A stretch of DNA of 64,000 nucleotides, taken from Pseudoalteromonas luteoviolacea B = ATCC 29581. GTDB lineage: Bacteria > Pseudomonadota > Gammaproteobacteria > Enterobacterales > Alteromonadaceae. The DNA lies in NCBI GenBank assembly GCA_000333235.1, contig CAPN01000032.1, forward strand, positions 119,274-183,273. Direction: 5' to 3'. Under the pieces are notes generated by a model, which was not told the origin of the DNA, did no database searches, and saw only the letters and a program-made list of their open reading frames with translations. A program made the position numbers and the translations under genes. Position 1 is the stretch's first letter; the number at the start of each line of letters is the position of its first letter. Shown one piece after another: positions 26,042 to 34,584 of this stretch.

Positions 26042-28933
26042 CTATTTTTGGTAAGTAGCTTTTGTTTTTAACTCATCAACCGACTTAACTCGCCACTGCC
26101 CTTCAAAATCAGCATAGGGTGTATTAGCAAACTTCTTACCTCTTAATTGAATACTTAGACGTGCTGCATCAGGATTTAACACCGTATTCAGATAATAATC
26201 TTGTATGTCTTTTAACGTTAGACGTTCAACCGCGTTAATTAATTTAGACTTAGAGTCATAGGCGGCGTTTTCTTTGTACCAATCACTTACAAAAGGTGAA
26301 ACTTCATCATTTAAGTTTTTAGCAGGTTCATTGAGTGCGACGAGCGTTGATTGCTTTAGCTGTAGAAACGCTTCATCGCTCAGCCCATCTAATACCTTTG
26401 CATAATCATGGTAATACGTTTCAAACCGTTGCTGCATTGACTTCACGTCTTTTACAGGTGTTTGAATATAAAAGGCCATGGCTGAATACTCATCTAGGGT
26501 TCTTGCCGAAGCACCCACTGCGTAGGCCAATTGCTCTTCTGTACGCAACTTTTCAAAGACCTCAGTTCTTAAATGACTTTGTAGCACCAATGCAGCAGCT
26601 TTAGCCTCCATAGCGGGCGTTGGGTGCACAAACAGATCGATCACAGCAACGTCAGCAACATCCAAATCTTCTTGCCAAACAATCGTTTGCTTTAATTCTG
26701 GTCGCCAGGTTTGTGCCGTTTTGAAACTCGTTACTTCGCTCGGCTTTAGTTGCTTTTCTAAAACGATTGCAACACGCTCAAGTTCATCGCGTGAATAGTT
26801 TCCAAAGCTAAATACCCGCGTTTGATGAGCTCTCAAGAACGCTTGCTGGAGTTTAAAAAATTCATTGAGCTTGACTGAACTAATGGCACTTAACATCGCT
26901 TCATCATCAAAACTGGAATCACTTGTGAGCACAGCCAATTTCGAAAAAGCTTGATAAAAAGGAAACTGCTGACGTTGATTTACGATAGCTTGACGCTGGC
27001 GTTCTAACGCTTGTGCAAAAGCTTTTTCATCGACTGTGATTGGCAATGCAGAAATTGCTTTATCTAGTAACTCAAGCTGTTTGTCTGTAAACCCAGAAAT
27101 GTTTAGCGTTAATCCATTTCCACTACTAAGCGAAAATGGCATGCCAGCAAGTCCTGCTTCATTAATTAATTTACTTTGCTGCAAATTATAAAGATCTGCC
27201 CACACCGAAAACAACAGCATATTTTTCGCGGAATCCGTCGCCATTGGTGAGTTTATTGCCACATGCAAATACCCTTTGGGTTGGTGCGCAAACGCTTGAC
27301 TCCCTAAATGCCAAATCCTTAAGCCATCTCGTGTCACGATCTCTTTAGGGTTTGCTGTTTGGTTCGCCAGTTTTGCTTTAATAGTAAAAGATTCCGGTAG
27401 TAGTGTATTAACGTCAGGTAATGTCAATTGAACATCACTTGGCTTTTTCCAAGTATTGAAGTCTTCTTTCGTGAGCGTTTCAATACGATATTCGCCATCG
27501 TAAAAGTGCAGTTTTGAATCCGTTTTTTCTTGCTGTGAAATCATCCAAATACGAAGTCTAGTCGGATTCAAATCATCTAATAGCGCTTGAATTGCTTTCT
27601 CATTAAACTCCGCATAGTGGTAATTCGCGTTAATGACATGGTTTAGCGGATAATCCTGCATACTCTGAGTGAGGGCACTCACATAATTGAACTCATCGCC
27701 TTTCTCAAGAAACTGAAATTGATTATTTAGCGCTGTTTTTATTTCTTTAAAGTACTTTTTATCAAGCCCTTTGGCTTTTACTAATTCAATGTATTGCATC
27801 ACCATCGCAATGATTTCATCGCGATGCTTCATACCTTCATCAGTCAAATCAATATTGACCGTAAAAGAACCATAGTTCCCATACAAAGTAGGCTCTGCCC
27901 CAGCCGATAAGCTATTAATCCAACCTTTCGATTTTAAAACTTGAGCAGGACTTCCACTCATTTCATTTGCGACCAAATAAGTAACAAAATAGTTTGGCTT
28001 ATAGGCAAATTGAGATTGATTATTATGGATGGTGAAATCGAGTTTTAACTGTTTTACGTCTTCTTTGGGTCTGTAATAAATCTTCTTACCCGCCGCTTGG
28101 TTGAAATCCAACGTTGCCTTCACGGTAGGTCGTTCTATTTGCTTGTTTTTAATATCGATAAAATGTTTTTGCGCAAGTGATTTCATTTCGGAGAGCGGTC
28201 GATTTGAGATCATCGCTACCTTCATGATGTTTGCGGAATAATAACGATCGTAAAACGCTTGAGTCTCTTGTTGTAAATTGCTGCCTTCTTTATCCCCTAA
28301 CGTTTCTAAGTTACCGATAAGAAAACGATTGGCCGGATGCTCCCCCATGAGTTGCCGAGCTAATTTATATTGTCCAAAAAAATCCATTTCTCGACGCATT
28401 GACCACTCTGCATTGACAGCGTGTTTCTCTTTTTCAGAATATTCGGGATAAAGCTTGGGTGATTTAAAAAAGTCAGCGAACCTATCAAGGGCTTCGTCAT
28501 AGGCGTTACTATTAACTTTGAACATGTAATTCGTAATATCTAACCACGTATACGCGTTATGAGCACCGCCGTTTTGAGTCATAAAATCAGAGTAGCCTTT
28601 TGGATCGGGGTATTTTTCTGTGCCGAGAAAAAGCATATGTTCTAAATAGTGCGCCATCCCCTGCTGACTCATTGGATCATGCAGTAAGCCTACACCCACA
28701 CTTAACGCCGCAGCCGATTTTTCACTTGCCGGATCGGACACTAAAATAACCTCAATCCCATTACTTAACTTGAGCGTTTCATATTGGCGCGAGTCATTAG
28801 GGCTTACGACTAAACTCGAGGCGTACAAAGGCAGGGCTTTTTCCGGAGACGGTGTATTTTTAGATTGCAACGTGGCGTTACATCCACTAAGCAGGACGAC
28901 TGTAAGCAAAGCAATAGAAAATCGCGTTTTCAT
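26042..28933 (-). CDS. Pitrilysin-like M16 metalloprotease, lipoprotein
   Basis: A 963-residue M16 zinc protease like E. coli protease III. The zinc site is HYLEH (His95, Glu98, His99) with the third ligand Glu176 at the family's 76-residue spacing. The catalytic N-terminal half is followed by M16C-type repeats, giving the full-length clamshell. Residues 1-18 end in a lipobox (LLSGC), so it is probably a lipoprotein facing the periplasm, whereas E. coli Ptr is soluble there. It would degrade small peptides. It is transcribed alone, converging with the c-di-GMP operon. Confidence 0.93.
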   Translation of the reverse strand: MKTRFSIALLTVVLLSGCNATLQSKNTPSPEKALPLYASSLVVSPNDSRQYETLKLSNGIEVILVSDPASEKSAAALSVGVGLLHDPMSQQGMAHYLEHMLFLGTEKYPDPKGYSDFMTQNGGAHNAYTWLDITNYMFKVNSNAYDEALDRFADFFKSPKLYPEYSEKEKHAVNAEWSMRREMDFFGQYKLARQLMGEHPANRFLIGNLETLGDKEGSNLQQETQAFYDRYYSANIMKVAMISNRPLSEMKSLAQKHFIDIKNKQIERPTVKATLDFNQAAGKKIYYRPKEDVKQLKLDFTIHNNQSQFAYKPNYFVTYLVANEMSGSPAQVLKSKGWINSLSAGAEPTLYGNYGSFTVNIDLTDEGMKHRDEIIAMVMQYIELVKAKGLDKKYFKEIKTALNNQFQFLEKGDEFNYVSALTQSMQDYPLNHVINANYHYAEFNEKAIQALLDDLNPTRLRIWMISQQEKTDSKLHFYDGEYRIETLTKEDFNTWKKPSDVQLTLPDVNTLLPESFTIKAKLANQTANPKEIVTRDGLRIWHLGSQAFAHQPKGYLHVAINSPMATDSAKNMLLFSVWADLYNLQQSKLINEAGLAGMPFSLSSGNGLTLNISGFTDKQLELLDKAISALPITVDEKAFAQALERQRQAIVNQRQQFPFYQAFSKLAVLTSDSSFDDEAMLSAISSVKLNEFFKLQQAFLRAHQTRVFSFGNYSRDELERVAIVLEKQLKPSEVTSFKTAQTWRPELKQTIVWQEDLDVADVAVIDLFVHPTPAMEAKAAALVLQSHLRTEVFEKLRTEEQLAYAVGASARTLDEYSAMAFYIQTPVKDVKSMQQRFETYYHDYAKVLDGLSDEAFLQLKQSTLVALNEPAKNLNDEVSPFVSDWYKENAAYDSKSKLINAVERLTLKDIQDYYLNTVLNPDAARLSIQLRGKKFANTPYADFEGQWRVKSVDELKTKATYQK

Positions 28934-29180
28934 CGAATTACATTCTCTTATTTATGTCTATACCCAATTAACCGAAAAATGCATCTCCACATCGATTAGG
29001 TATAAATAGGAATTGATACAGATACATCTCAACTTGATTTTATTTTATGAAATCAAAATGAAATAAATTAAAAGTGATGTACCGCTTGATTAACACTATG
29101 ATTATGAAATATGGTTGATTTTGCAACGGTCAATGACCAATGTTTTGTTACAACAAGTAAACCAATGGAGCATATCATTC

Positions 29181-29606
29181 ATGCTAGTGAAATTTTTAGT
29201 CTTGGCCATGTTCGCACAAGTCATCTTGACGTTTGTCGTGTTAGTGACCATGGGGAAAAGGCGTTTTAGAGCAGCAAAAGAAAAACAAATCGATAGAACT
29301 GCTTTTTCTGCGATGAGGCTGGACGATGCGCCAGATTTCGTTCGAGTCGCCGACCGAAACTTTATAAATCAATTTGAAATTCCAGTTCTTTTTTATGTTG
29401 CAAGCGTCACTGCAATCGCGCTCAATGCAGTAACCGTCTGGTTCGTTGCATTTTCCGTCGTCTTTGTTATTGCGCGAATTGCACATTCCATTATTCATTT
29501 GGGAAGTAACAAAGTGATTGTTCGCTACCGTTTATTTCTGATCAGTGTATTAATGAACTTTTTGCAGTGGCTATCCTTACTTGCAACGCTATTTATCGCG
29601 GTATAG
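29181..29606 (+). CDS. MAPEG-family membrane protein
   Basis: A 141-residue four-helix membrane protein. After the first helix comes a cytoplasmic segment with RRFRAAKEKQ and the MAPEG-type motif RVADRNFINQFEIPVLFYV, then three more helices. MAPEG proteins include glutathione transferases and relatives of unknown function in bacteria. The ATG at 29181 is chosen because it begins right before the first helix and has GGAG ten bases upstream; starts at 29115 and 29133 are possible but lack good sites. It stands alone between divergent and unrelated genes. Confidence 0.75.
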   Translation: MLVKFLVLAMFAQVILTFVVLVTMGKRRFRAAKEKQIDRTAFSAMRLDDAPDFVRVADRNFINQFEIPVLFYVASVTAIALNAVTVWFVAFSVVFVIARIAHSIIHLGSNKVIVRYRLFLISVLMNFLQWLSLLATLFIAV

Positions 29607-29725
29607 ACATCCATTTAGTTCTAAGTGTTATATAAAACAGTTTTTTTACAATAAATTCAACTTTAATTTGCTTCTTACTTTGTTAGGATAACGGTAAAAA
29701 TAAAAACAAGGTAAGGGGCAACCTG

Positions 29726-29908
29726 ATGAACAAACAGTCAATATGCGATTTTGGTATTTATAAAGGTGAACCCTATTCACAGTTACCCGTCAGTTTTTTA
29801 AATTGGATGATCGCAAATGAACATCCAAATGCGCAGTATGCATCGTGCGAACTAAATCGAAGAATCGAAGCCGTTTCACAAAGTAATCAAGGAATAGAAA
29901 ATAATTAA
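29726..29908 (+). CDS. DUF3820-like small protein
   Basis: A 60-residue protein with FGIYKGEPYSQLPVSFLNWM, the typical compact motif of DUF3820 proteins (a G-x-YKG-x-P start and LP-x(3)-L-x-W). Their function is not established; they have been linked to nucleic-acid-associated domains. A good ribosome binding site (AAGGGG) lies before the ATG. It precedes the 5'-nucleotidase gene by 68 bases and could share its transcript. Confidence 0.7.
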   Translation: MNKQSICDFGIYKGEPYSQLPVSFLNWMIANEHPNAQYASCELNRRIEAVSQSNQGIENN

Positions 29909-29976
29909 TTTAGGCTTTCAAACAGAGGCAATTGCTTTAAACTAGGCCGCGTATTATTAATAAACACGGGATTAAT

Positions 29977-31578
29977 ATGCGACTTTCAGGCATTTTGCTG
30001 CTTTCTTTAACGCTTAGCGCATGTGGTATTACGAGTGCGCCCAAAAGCGATTCTGAAACAGTTTCTTATTTAACGGTTTTACACACGAACGATAACCATG
30101 GCCGATTTTGGCACAATGAAAATGGTGAGTACGGAATGGCTGCTCGTAAAACCCTCATTGACCAACTTCGAATCACCGCTGCAAAAAATGGCCATGAAGT
30201 TATCCTACTATCAGGCGGTGACATCAATACCGGAATTCCAGAGTCAGATCTGCAGCACGCCGAACCAGATTTTAAAGGGATGGCGCGTTTAGGTTATGAT
30301 GCCATGGCACTTGGAAACCATGAATTCGATAACAGTCGTGATATTTTAGCAAAACAAATCGAATGGGCACAGTTTCCAATACTTTCTGCAAACATCATCG
30401 ACGACTCAACAAAGAAACCAGCTTATCAACCCTATGCGCTGCTAAAAAAAGGCAAACTCAACATTGCTGTTATTGGTTTAACAACTGTTGATACGATAAA
30501 AATTGCAAACCCAGATTACGTTGCTGGACTCAATTTTATCGAACCGAGCGTTGCAACAATTTCAGCATTACAAGAAATAGAACAACAGTTTAAACCTCAC
30601 GTGACCATCGCGGTAACGCATATGGGTCATTACCACAATGCTGCTCACGGTATTAATGCACCTGGTGATGTTACGCTGGCCCGAAGCCTGCCAAGAGGTG
30701 CGTTAGATATTATTGTGGGTGGTCACTCGCAAGAGCCAGTGTGTGTTGATGAAGCTGGCAATGAAGATACCTCTTTTGCCCCGGGTAAAACGTGTAAGCC
30801 AGATAATCAAAACGGTGTTTGGATCATGCAAGCTCACGAATGGGGTAAATATGTGGGCAAAGCAGAATTTAAGATTTCGGGCGACGCTATTGAACTGCTT
30901 GATTATCAGTTAATTCCGGTCAATTTAAAGTCAGCTAATGGCGAGTTTATTGGACAAGCCATAACCCCAGATCCAGCGATGCTCGACTTTTTGGCTCCTT
31001 ACCAAGAAAACGGCGCAAAACAATTAGAAGGTGCTGTTGGAACAGCGCTAGGTTTTTTTGACGGTGAACGCAGTACAGTCAGGTTTAAGCAAAGCCCGCT
31101 TGCCGATTTGATTATCAGTGCTCAAATGGCTGCAACCAAAGCGGACTTTGGCATTATTAGTGGTGGTGGTATTCGCGCAAGTATTAACGAAGGTGAAATC
31201 AGTTACAAAGATATTTTAAAGGTACATCCCTTTAAAAATCGCATTACCTATGTAGATTGGCCCGCTAAGGAACTACTCGATTATCTAAACATTGTAGCTC
31301 GCTACCCGGCAGATGCGGGTGCCTACTTGCAGTTCCACAATATCGAATTTCAAGTGTCCGATTCCACAATCGACAACGTCAGCATAAATGGTCAACCATT
31401 AGATATGGCCAAGACTTATCGTATGAGTATTAACAGCTATAATGCAGCCGGTGGTGATGGTTATCCTAATTTAACGATGCATCCGACTTACATTGATACT
31501 TCAAGAACCGATGCGGAAGTACTTAAGGAATACATCCAAAAGTTCTCACCTATCAATCCGAAAACATTTATACGCTGA
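29977..31578 (+). CDS. 5'-nucleotidase / UDP-sugar hydrolase family lipoprotein (UshA-like)
   Basis: A 533-residue exported phosphoesterase. The N-terminal calcineurin-like domain has LHTNDNHGRFW, LSGGDINTGIP, LGNHEFD, THMGHY and GGHSQ, the metal-binding motifs in order. The C-terminal 5'-nucleotidase domain (about 340-533) carries ISGGGIRASI and the substrate-binding NSYNAAGGDGYP. The N-terminus has a lipobox (LTLSAC), so it is a lipoprotein, unlike soluble E. coli UshA. It would strip phosphate from extracellular nucleotides. The start overlaps an ACACGGGATTA leader also seen before other nearby genes. Confidence 0.92.
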   Translation: MRLSGILLLSLTLSACGITSAPKSDSETVSYLTVLHTNDNHGRFWHNENGEYGMAARKTLIDQLRITAAKNGHEVILLSGGDINTGIPESDLQHAEPDFKGMARLGYDAMALGNHEFDNSRDILAKQIEWAQFPILSANIIDDSTKKPAYQPYALLKKGKLNIAVIGLTTVDTIKIANPDYVAGLNFIEPSVATISALQEIEQQFKPHVTIAVTHMGHYHNAAHGINAPGDVTLARSLPRGALDIIVGGHSQEPVCVDEAGNEDTSFAPGKTCKPDNQNGVWIMQAHEWGKYVGKAEFKISGDAIELLDYQLIPVNLKSANGEFIGQAITPDPAMLDFLAPYQENGAKQLEGAVGTALGFFDGERSTVRFKQSPLADLIISAQMAATKADFGIISGGGIRASINEGEISYKDILKVHPFKNRITYVDWPAKELLDYLNIVARYPADAGAYLQFHNIEFQVSDSTIDNVSINGQPLDMAKTYRMSINSYNAAGGDGYPNLTMHPTYIDTSRTDAEVLKEYIQKFSPINPKTFIR

Positions 31579-31603
31579 TAGTTTTTCAGTCGTAGGGAAG
31601 CCT

Positions 31604-31636
31604 AACACGAGTCGACATAATCGACTCGTGTTTTCT
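31604..31636. terminator. Strong terminator between converging genes
   Basis: AACACGAGTCGA and TCGACTCGTGTT form a 12-bp stem with a 5-base loop and a T-rich tail. It lies 26 bases after the nucleotidase stop, with the next gene converging. Confidence 0.85.
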
Positions 31637-31657
31637 ATTTTGCAACAGACGCTAGTA

Positions 31658-32584
31658 TTATTTACCGTGGATCACGATATGACTAAAGTCAAAACCTGTG
31701 GGCATAAAACTGTGCAGTTTTGAGCGCGACCCCTCACCATGCGCTTTAGGTGGATAATAATCCGATTTAAGATCTGGGTGATCAGAGAACGCCTCATCTA
31801 AAGACGCGCGGATCTCGCTCAGTGTTTTTTCTAGACTGTTATTAAAGTTAGGTCGCTTACGAATAGTGTGACCCAATGACACCAAACGATGGAAATATTT
31901 ATCGGCAAGCTCCAGAAAAGCATCAGGAAGTTGTTTGTTCGTATTTAATACAGCATCGCTCTCGGTATTACTGTATTCAAGTAAAGCCAAATAAAAACAC
32001 AAAGGTTTATTGGCTAGGCTTACTTTCTCACCATTTTCACCAACTTGCAGGGTTTTTTGATACAGATCGATGATTAAATTAGGGGACGCTAAAGCGAGGC
32101 CATCTTCAGTTGTTTTTGTGGTAGCACGTTTCTTCGCTTTTCTTAAAAAACGCAGCCAAAAAGACGCCACCAATACACCTAACAAAACAGGGACGATTAA
32201 ACCATGCCACGGAAACCTGCTTTTTGGTTTAAATTCAAGCAACACGTTTCCAAAAGATTTCTTGAGCACTACCTGCTGTTCATTCGGCGTTATCGCTTGC
32301 TCTAGTGCCTTAATATGCTCAACCACAAACGGCGCATTGTGTTCAACAAGTTGATGATTCAATGCGGATAAGTATTGGTTTAGTTGCCACTCATTTCCGG
32401 CATTTTTAAAAAATGGTTGCGCTACCCCTAAATTATCAATATCTAACGCAACTCGTACTTTGACTTCATTGAGCGCTTGTCGATGGGCTTCATGAGAACG
32501 CTGATGATAAGCATGGAAAAACCCTATGCACATGACCGACATACTTAAAAGGTAAAGAGCAACAACACGGATCCCTTTACTCAT
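31658..32584 (-). CDS. Membrane protein with a winged-helix-like C-terminal domain
   Basis: A 308-residue protein of unknown function. The ATG at 32584 is chosen because it starts the first membrane helix (VVALYLLSMSVMCIGFF) and overlaps the upstream gene's stop by eight bases. A periplasmic segment of about 100 residues follows, then a second helix (LIVPVLLGVLVASFW). The cytoplasmic part (about 165-308) contains LIIDLYQKTLQVGENGEKV and VSLANKPLCFYLALLEY, which resemble the start of OmpR-type winged-helix domains. Together with the PhnD-like protein upstream it could be a transmembrane sensor pair. I do not recognise a named family. Confidence 0.65.
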   Translation of the reverse strand: MSKGIRVVALYLLSMSVMCIGFFHAYHQRSHEAHRQALNEVKVRVALDIDNLGVAQPFFKNAGNEWQLNQYLSALNHQLVEHNAPFVVEHIKALEQAITPNEQQVVLKKSFGNVLLEFKPKSRFPWHGLIVPVLLGVLVASFWLRFLRKAKKRATTKTTEDGLALASPNLIIDLYQKTLQVGENGEKVSLANKPLCFYLALLEYSNTESDAVLNTNKQLPDAFLELADKYFHRLVSLGHTIRKRPNFNNSLEKTLSEIRASLDEAFSDHPDLKSDYYPPKAHGEGSRSKLHSFMPTGFDFSHIVIHGK

Positions 32585-33470
32585 CGGAGTGATGCCTGTC
32601 AATAAAGTTAAATGGAGCACGCTCACACTGCCAATACGTATTGGGCTCACTAAAATAGCCTGATTGATTCTCAACCGCATCCGCCACTAAAACGCTCTGC
32701 AGCGCACACGCTAATTCAGTGTTATTCGCACTCATTTTAAAATACCATTTCGTTCCATCGATATTTTCGGCAATAGGCGTGATGTATTGCTCGGACAAAT
32801 GCTGGCCATCTTTAGCTTGCCAATAAGACGAAATCATATCCACTTTACCTGCAAGTAATAACTGTCTCAGTTCACTGTGCGTGTTACCGTAAACAATATT
32901 CATGTTATCCACATCCAAGCCCAAAATTTTGAACTGTTGCATTGGCAAAATATGCCCTGAACGACTAGTGGGATAATCTAACAGGCCGATCCGTTTATCG
33001 AGTAAATACGACTTCGATAACTGTGGCTTTTCGCGCAGTGCGATTAAGTAGGCATTATACGCTTTAAAGCTCACCAATGGTTTGTAATTGTGTGTTTCTT
33101 TAACTTTAAAAGCAGAAACAACAATGTCTTTAGCCAAAATCACATCCGCTATCCCTTTAGCAATAAACTCTACTTGCTCTGTCATACTTGAACCAAAGTA
33201 AATAATCACCTTGCCATATTGATTGGACACCGTTCGGTCTGCGCAAAGCTGCTCCGATAAACGCACCGCCATCGACTTCACCGGAACGAAACCAATCAAC
33301 GTTTGTGTGTTTCGCGCAAGCTCTGTTTTACACTGACTGAAATTCTGTTCAACCATTGGCAATGCATTAAATGAATAATCGACAAAATAACGCCCACAGA
33401 GCCAACTTAATGCGAAAGCAAGCACTGTCATCACTACACCAAATTGTCGTTTTGTGAATATGATAAACAA
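32577..33470 (-). CDS. PhnD-like phosphate/phosphonate-type binding protein, membrane-anchored
   Basis: A 297-residue protein with an uncleaved-looking N-terminal helix (about 13-32) and a periplasmic domain of the PhnD/TauA-like binding-protein type: IGFVPVKSMAVRLSEQL, IIYFGSSMTEQVEFIAKGIADV, KRIGLLDYPTSRSGHILP. PhnD proteins bind phosphonates or phosphite for ABC import, but no permease or ATPase is nearby. The next gene overlaps by eight bases and encodes a membrane protein with a DNA-binding-like end, so a sensory role is more likely than uptake. The ligand is unproven. Confidence 0.75.
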   Translation of the reverse strand: MFIIFTKRQFGVVMTVLAFALSWLCGRYFVDYSFNALPMVEQNFSQCKTELARNTQTLIGFVPVKSMAVRLSEQLCADRTVSNQYGKVIIYFGSSMTEQVEFIAKGIADVILAKDIVVSAFKVKETHNYKPLVSFKAYNAYLIALREKPQLSKSYLLDKRIGLLDYPTSRSGHILPMQQFKILGLDVDNMNIVYGNTHSELRQLLLAGKVDMISSYWQAKDGQHLSEQYITPIAENIDGTKWYFKMSANNTELACALQSVLVADAVENQSGYFSEPNTYWQCERAPFNFIDRHHSDE

Positions 33471-33695
33471 AGAAATAATTGATTCATGGACAAAAGAGGT
33501 GTCTATTTGAACAACTTTCTTTACTTATTGCAATAAGTAAGTTTACTCAAATACTCTAAGCCTTTGTTTTATAGATTATATTAACAAGAAATTATGAATA
33601 TGAACAAAGCCTGTTTATGAAATTCAAAAACAAGGACAATTGACCGTACACACACGGGATTATTGCCATTTTTCAACAGAAATTGGAGAAACAAC

Positions 33696-34550
33696 ATGCG
33701 TCGTTTAATTACTGCCGCAGCACTCGTTTTAGGGCTTGTGTCAGCTCAAGTTCATGCTTGGGGCCAAAATGGCCACCGAATCGTTGGTGAACTTGCACAC
33801 GCTCATCTGACGGAGCAAACTAAAACCGCTATATTACCTCTATTAGAAGGTGACTCTTTAGCGGAAGTATCAACTTGGGCCGACGAAATGCGCTCTGCTC
33901 CTGGTGAATTTTGGCAAAAGAAATCGTCTAAATGGCACTATATTAATGTGTCTGATCCGAAAAACATGCATAAACATGTACACAGTAACATTAATAGTAA
34001 AGAACAAGTAAAAAACATTCTTGATGGTATTTACTACGCGACCAACATTCTACAATCGAAAGACAGTGGCCTTGAAGAAAAACGCTTTGCAATACGCTTT
34101 TTAGTACACCTTGTTGGTGACAGTCATCAACCATTCCATGCTGGGCGAGCGGCTGATCATGGTGGAAATAAAATAAAAGTTGAGTTTTTTGGCGACAACA
34201 CCAACCTGCACAGTGTTTGGGATACCTCTCTTATTGAAAACGAGAACCTGTCATTTACTGAGTTCACTCGTTTTATTCAAACAGACAATCAAGAACTCAT
34301 CGCAGAATACTTAGCAAGCACACCTGCGGATTGGTTGCTTGAATCACATCATATCGCTGAAAAGATTTACAACGCGGAAAAAACGGAAATGAAATACCGC
34401 TACGTGTTTGACCATATGCCCATCGTCAAAACACGTTTGGTTCAAGGTGGCATTCGCCTAGCTGGCCTTTTGAATCTTATTTTCGATGGATCGACGCAAG
34501 CTAAAGCACAGTCTTTATCTAAACCTTTAGCATTAGAAACAGCAAACTAA
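33696..34550 (+). CDS. Secreted S1/P1-type nuclease
   Basis: A 284-residue exported zinc nuclease that would cut single-stranded nucleic acids and release 5'-mononucleotides. The ATG at 33696 is chosen because of GGAG eight bases upstream and the signal peptide it begins. Cleavage after VHA leaves Trp as the first mature residue (WGQNGHRIVGELAHAHL), which in this family binds zinc through its amino group. Further ligands are visible in WADEMR, KWHYINV and HLVGDSHQPFHAGRAADHGG. It is 34 bases before the Oar-like receptor gene, probably one operon. The length fits the family. Confidence 0.92.
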   Translation: MRRLITAAALVLGLVSAQVHAWGQNGHRIVGELAHAHLTEQTKTAILPLLEGDSLAEVSTWADEMRSAPGEFWQKKSSKWHYINVSDPKNMHKHVHSNINSKEQVKNILDGIYYATNILQSKDSGLEEKRFAIRFLVHLVGDSHQPFHAGRAADHGGNKIKVEFFGDNTNLHSVWDTSLIENENLSFTEFTRFIQTDNQELIAEYLASTPADWLLESHHIAEKIYNAEKTEMKYRYVFDHMPIVKTRLVQGGIRLAGLLNLIFDGSTQAKAQSLSKPLALETAN

Positions 34551-34584
34551 TTCATAAAATACATCACACACGGGAAACAACACA

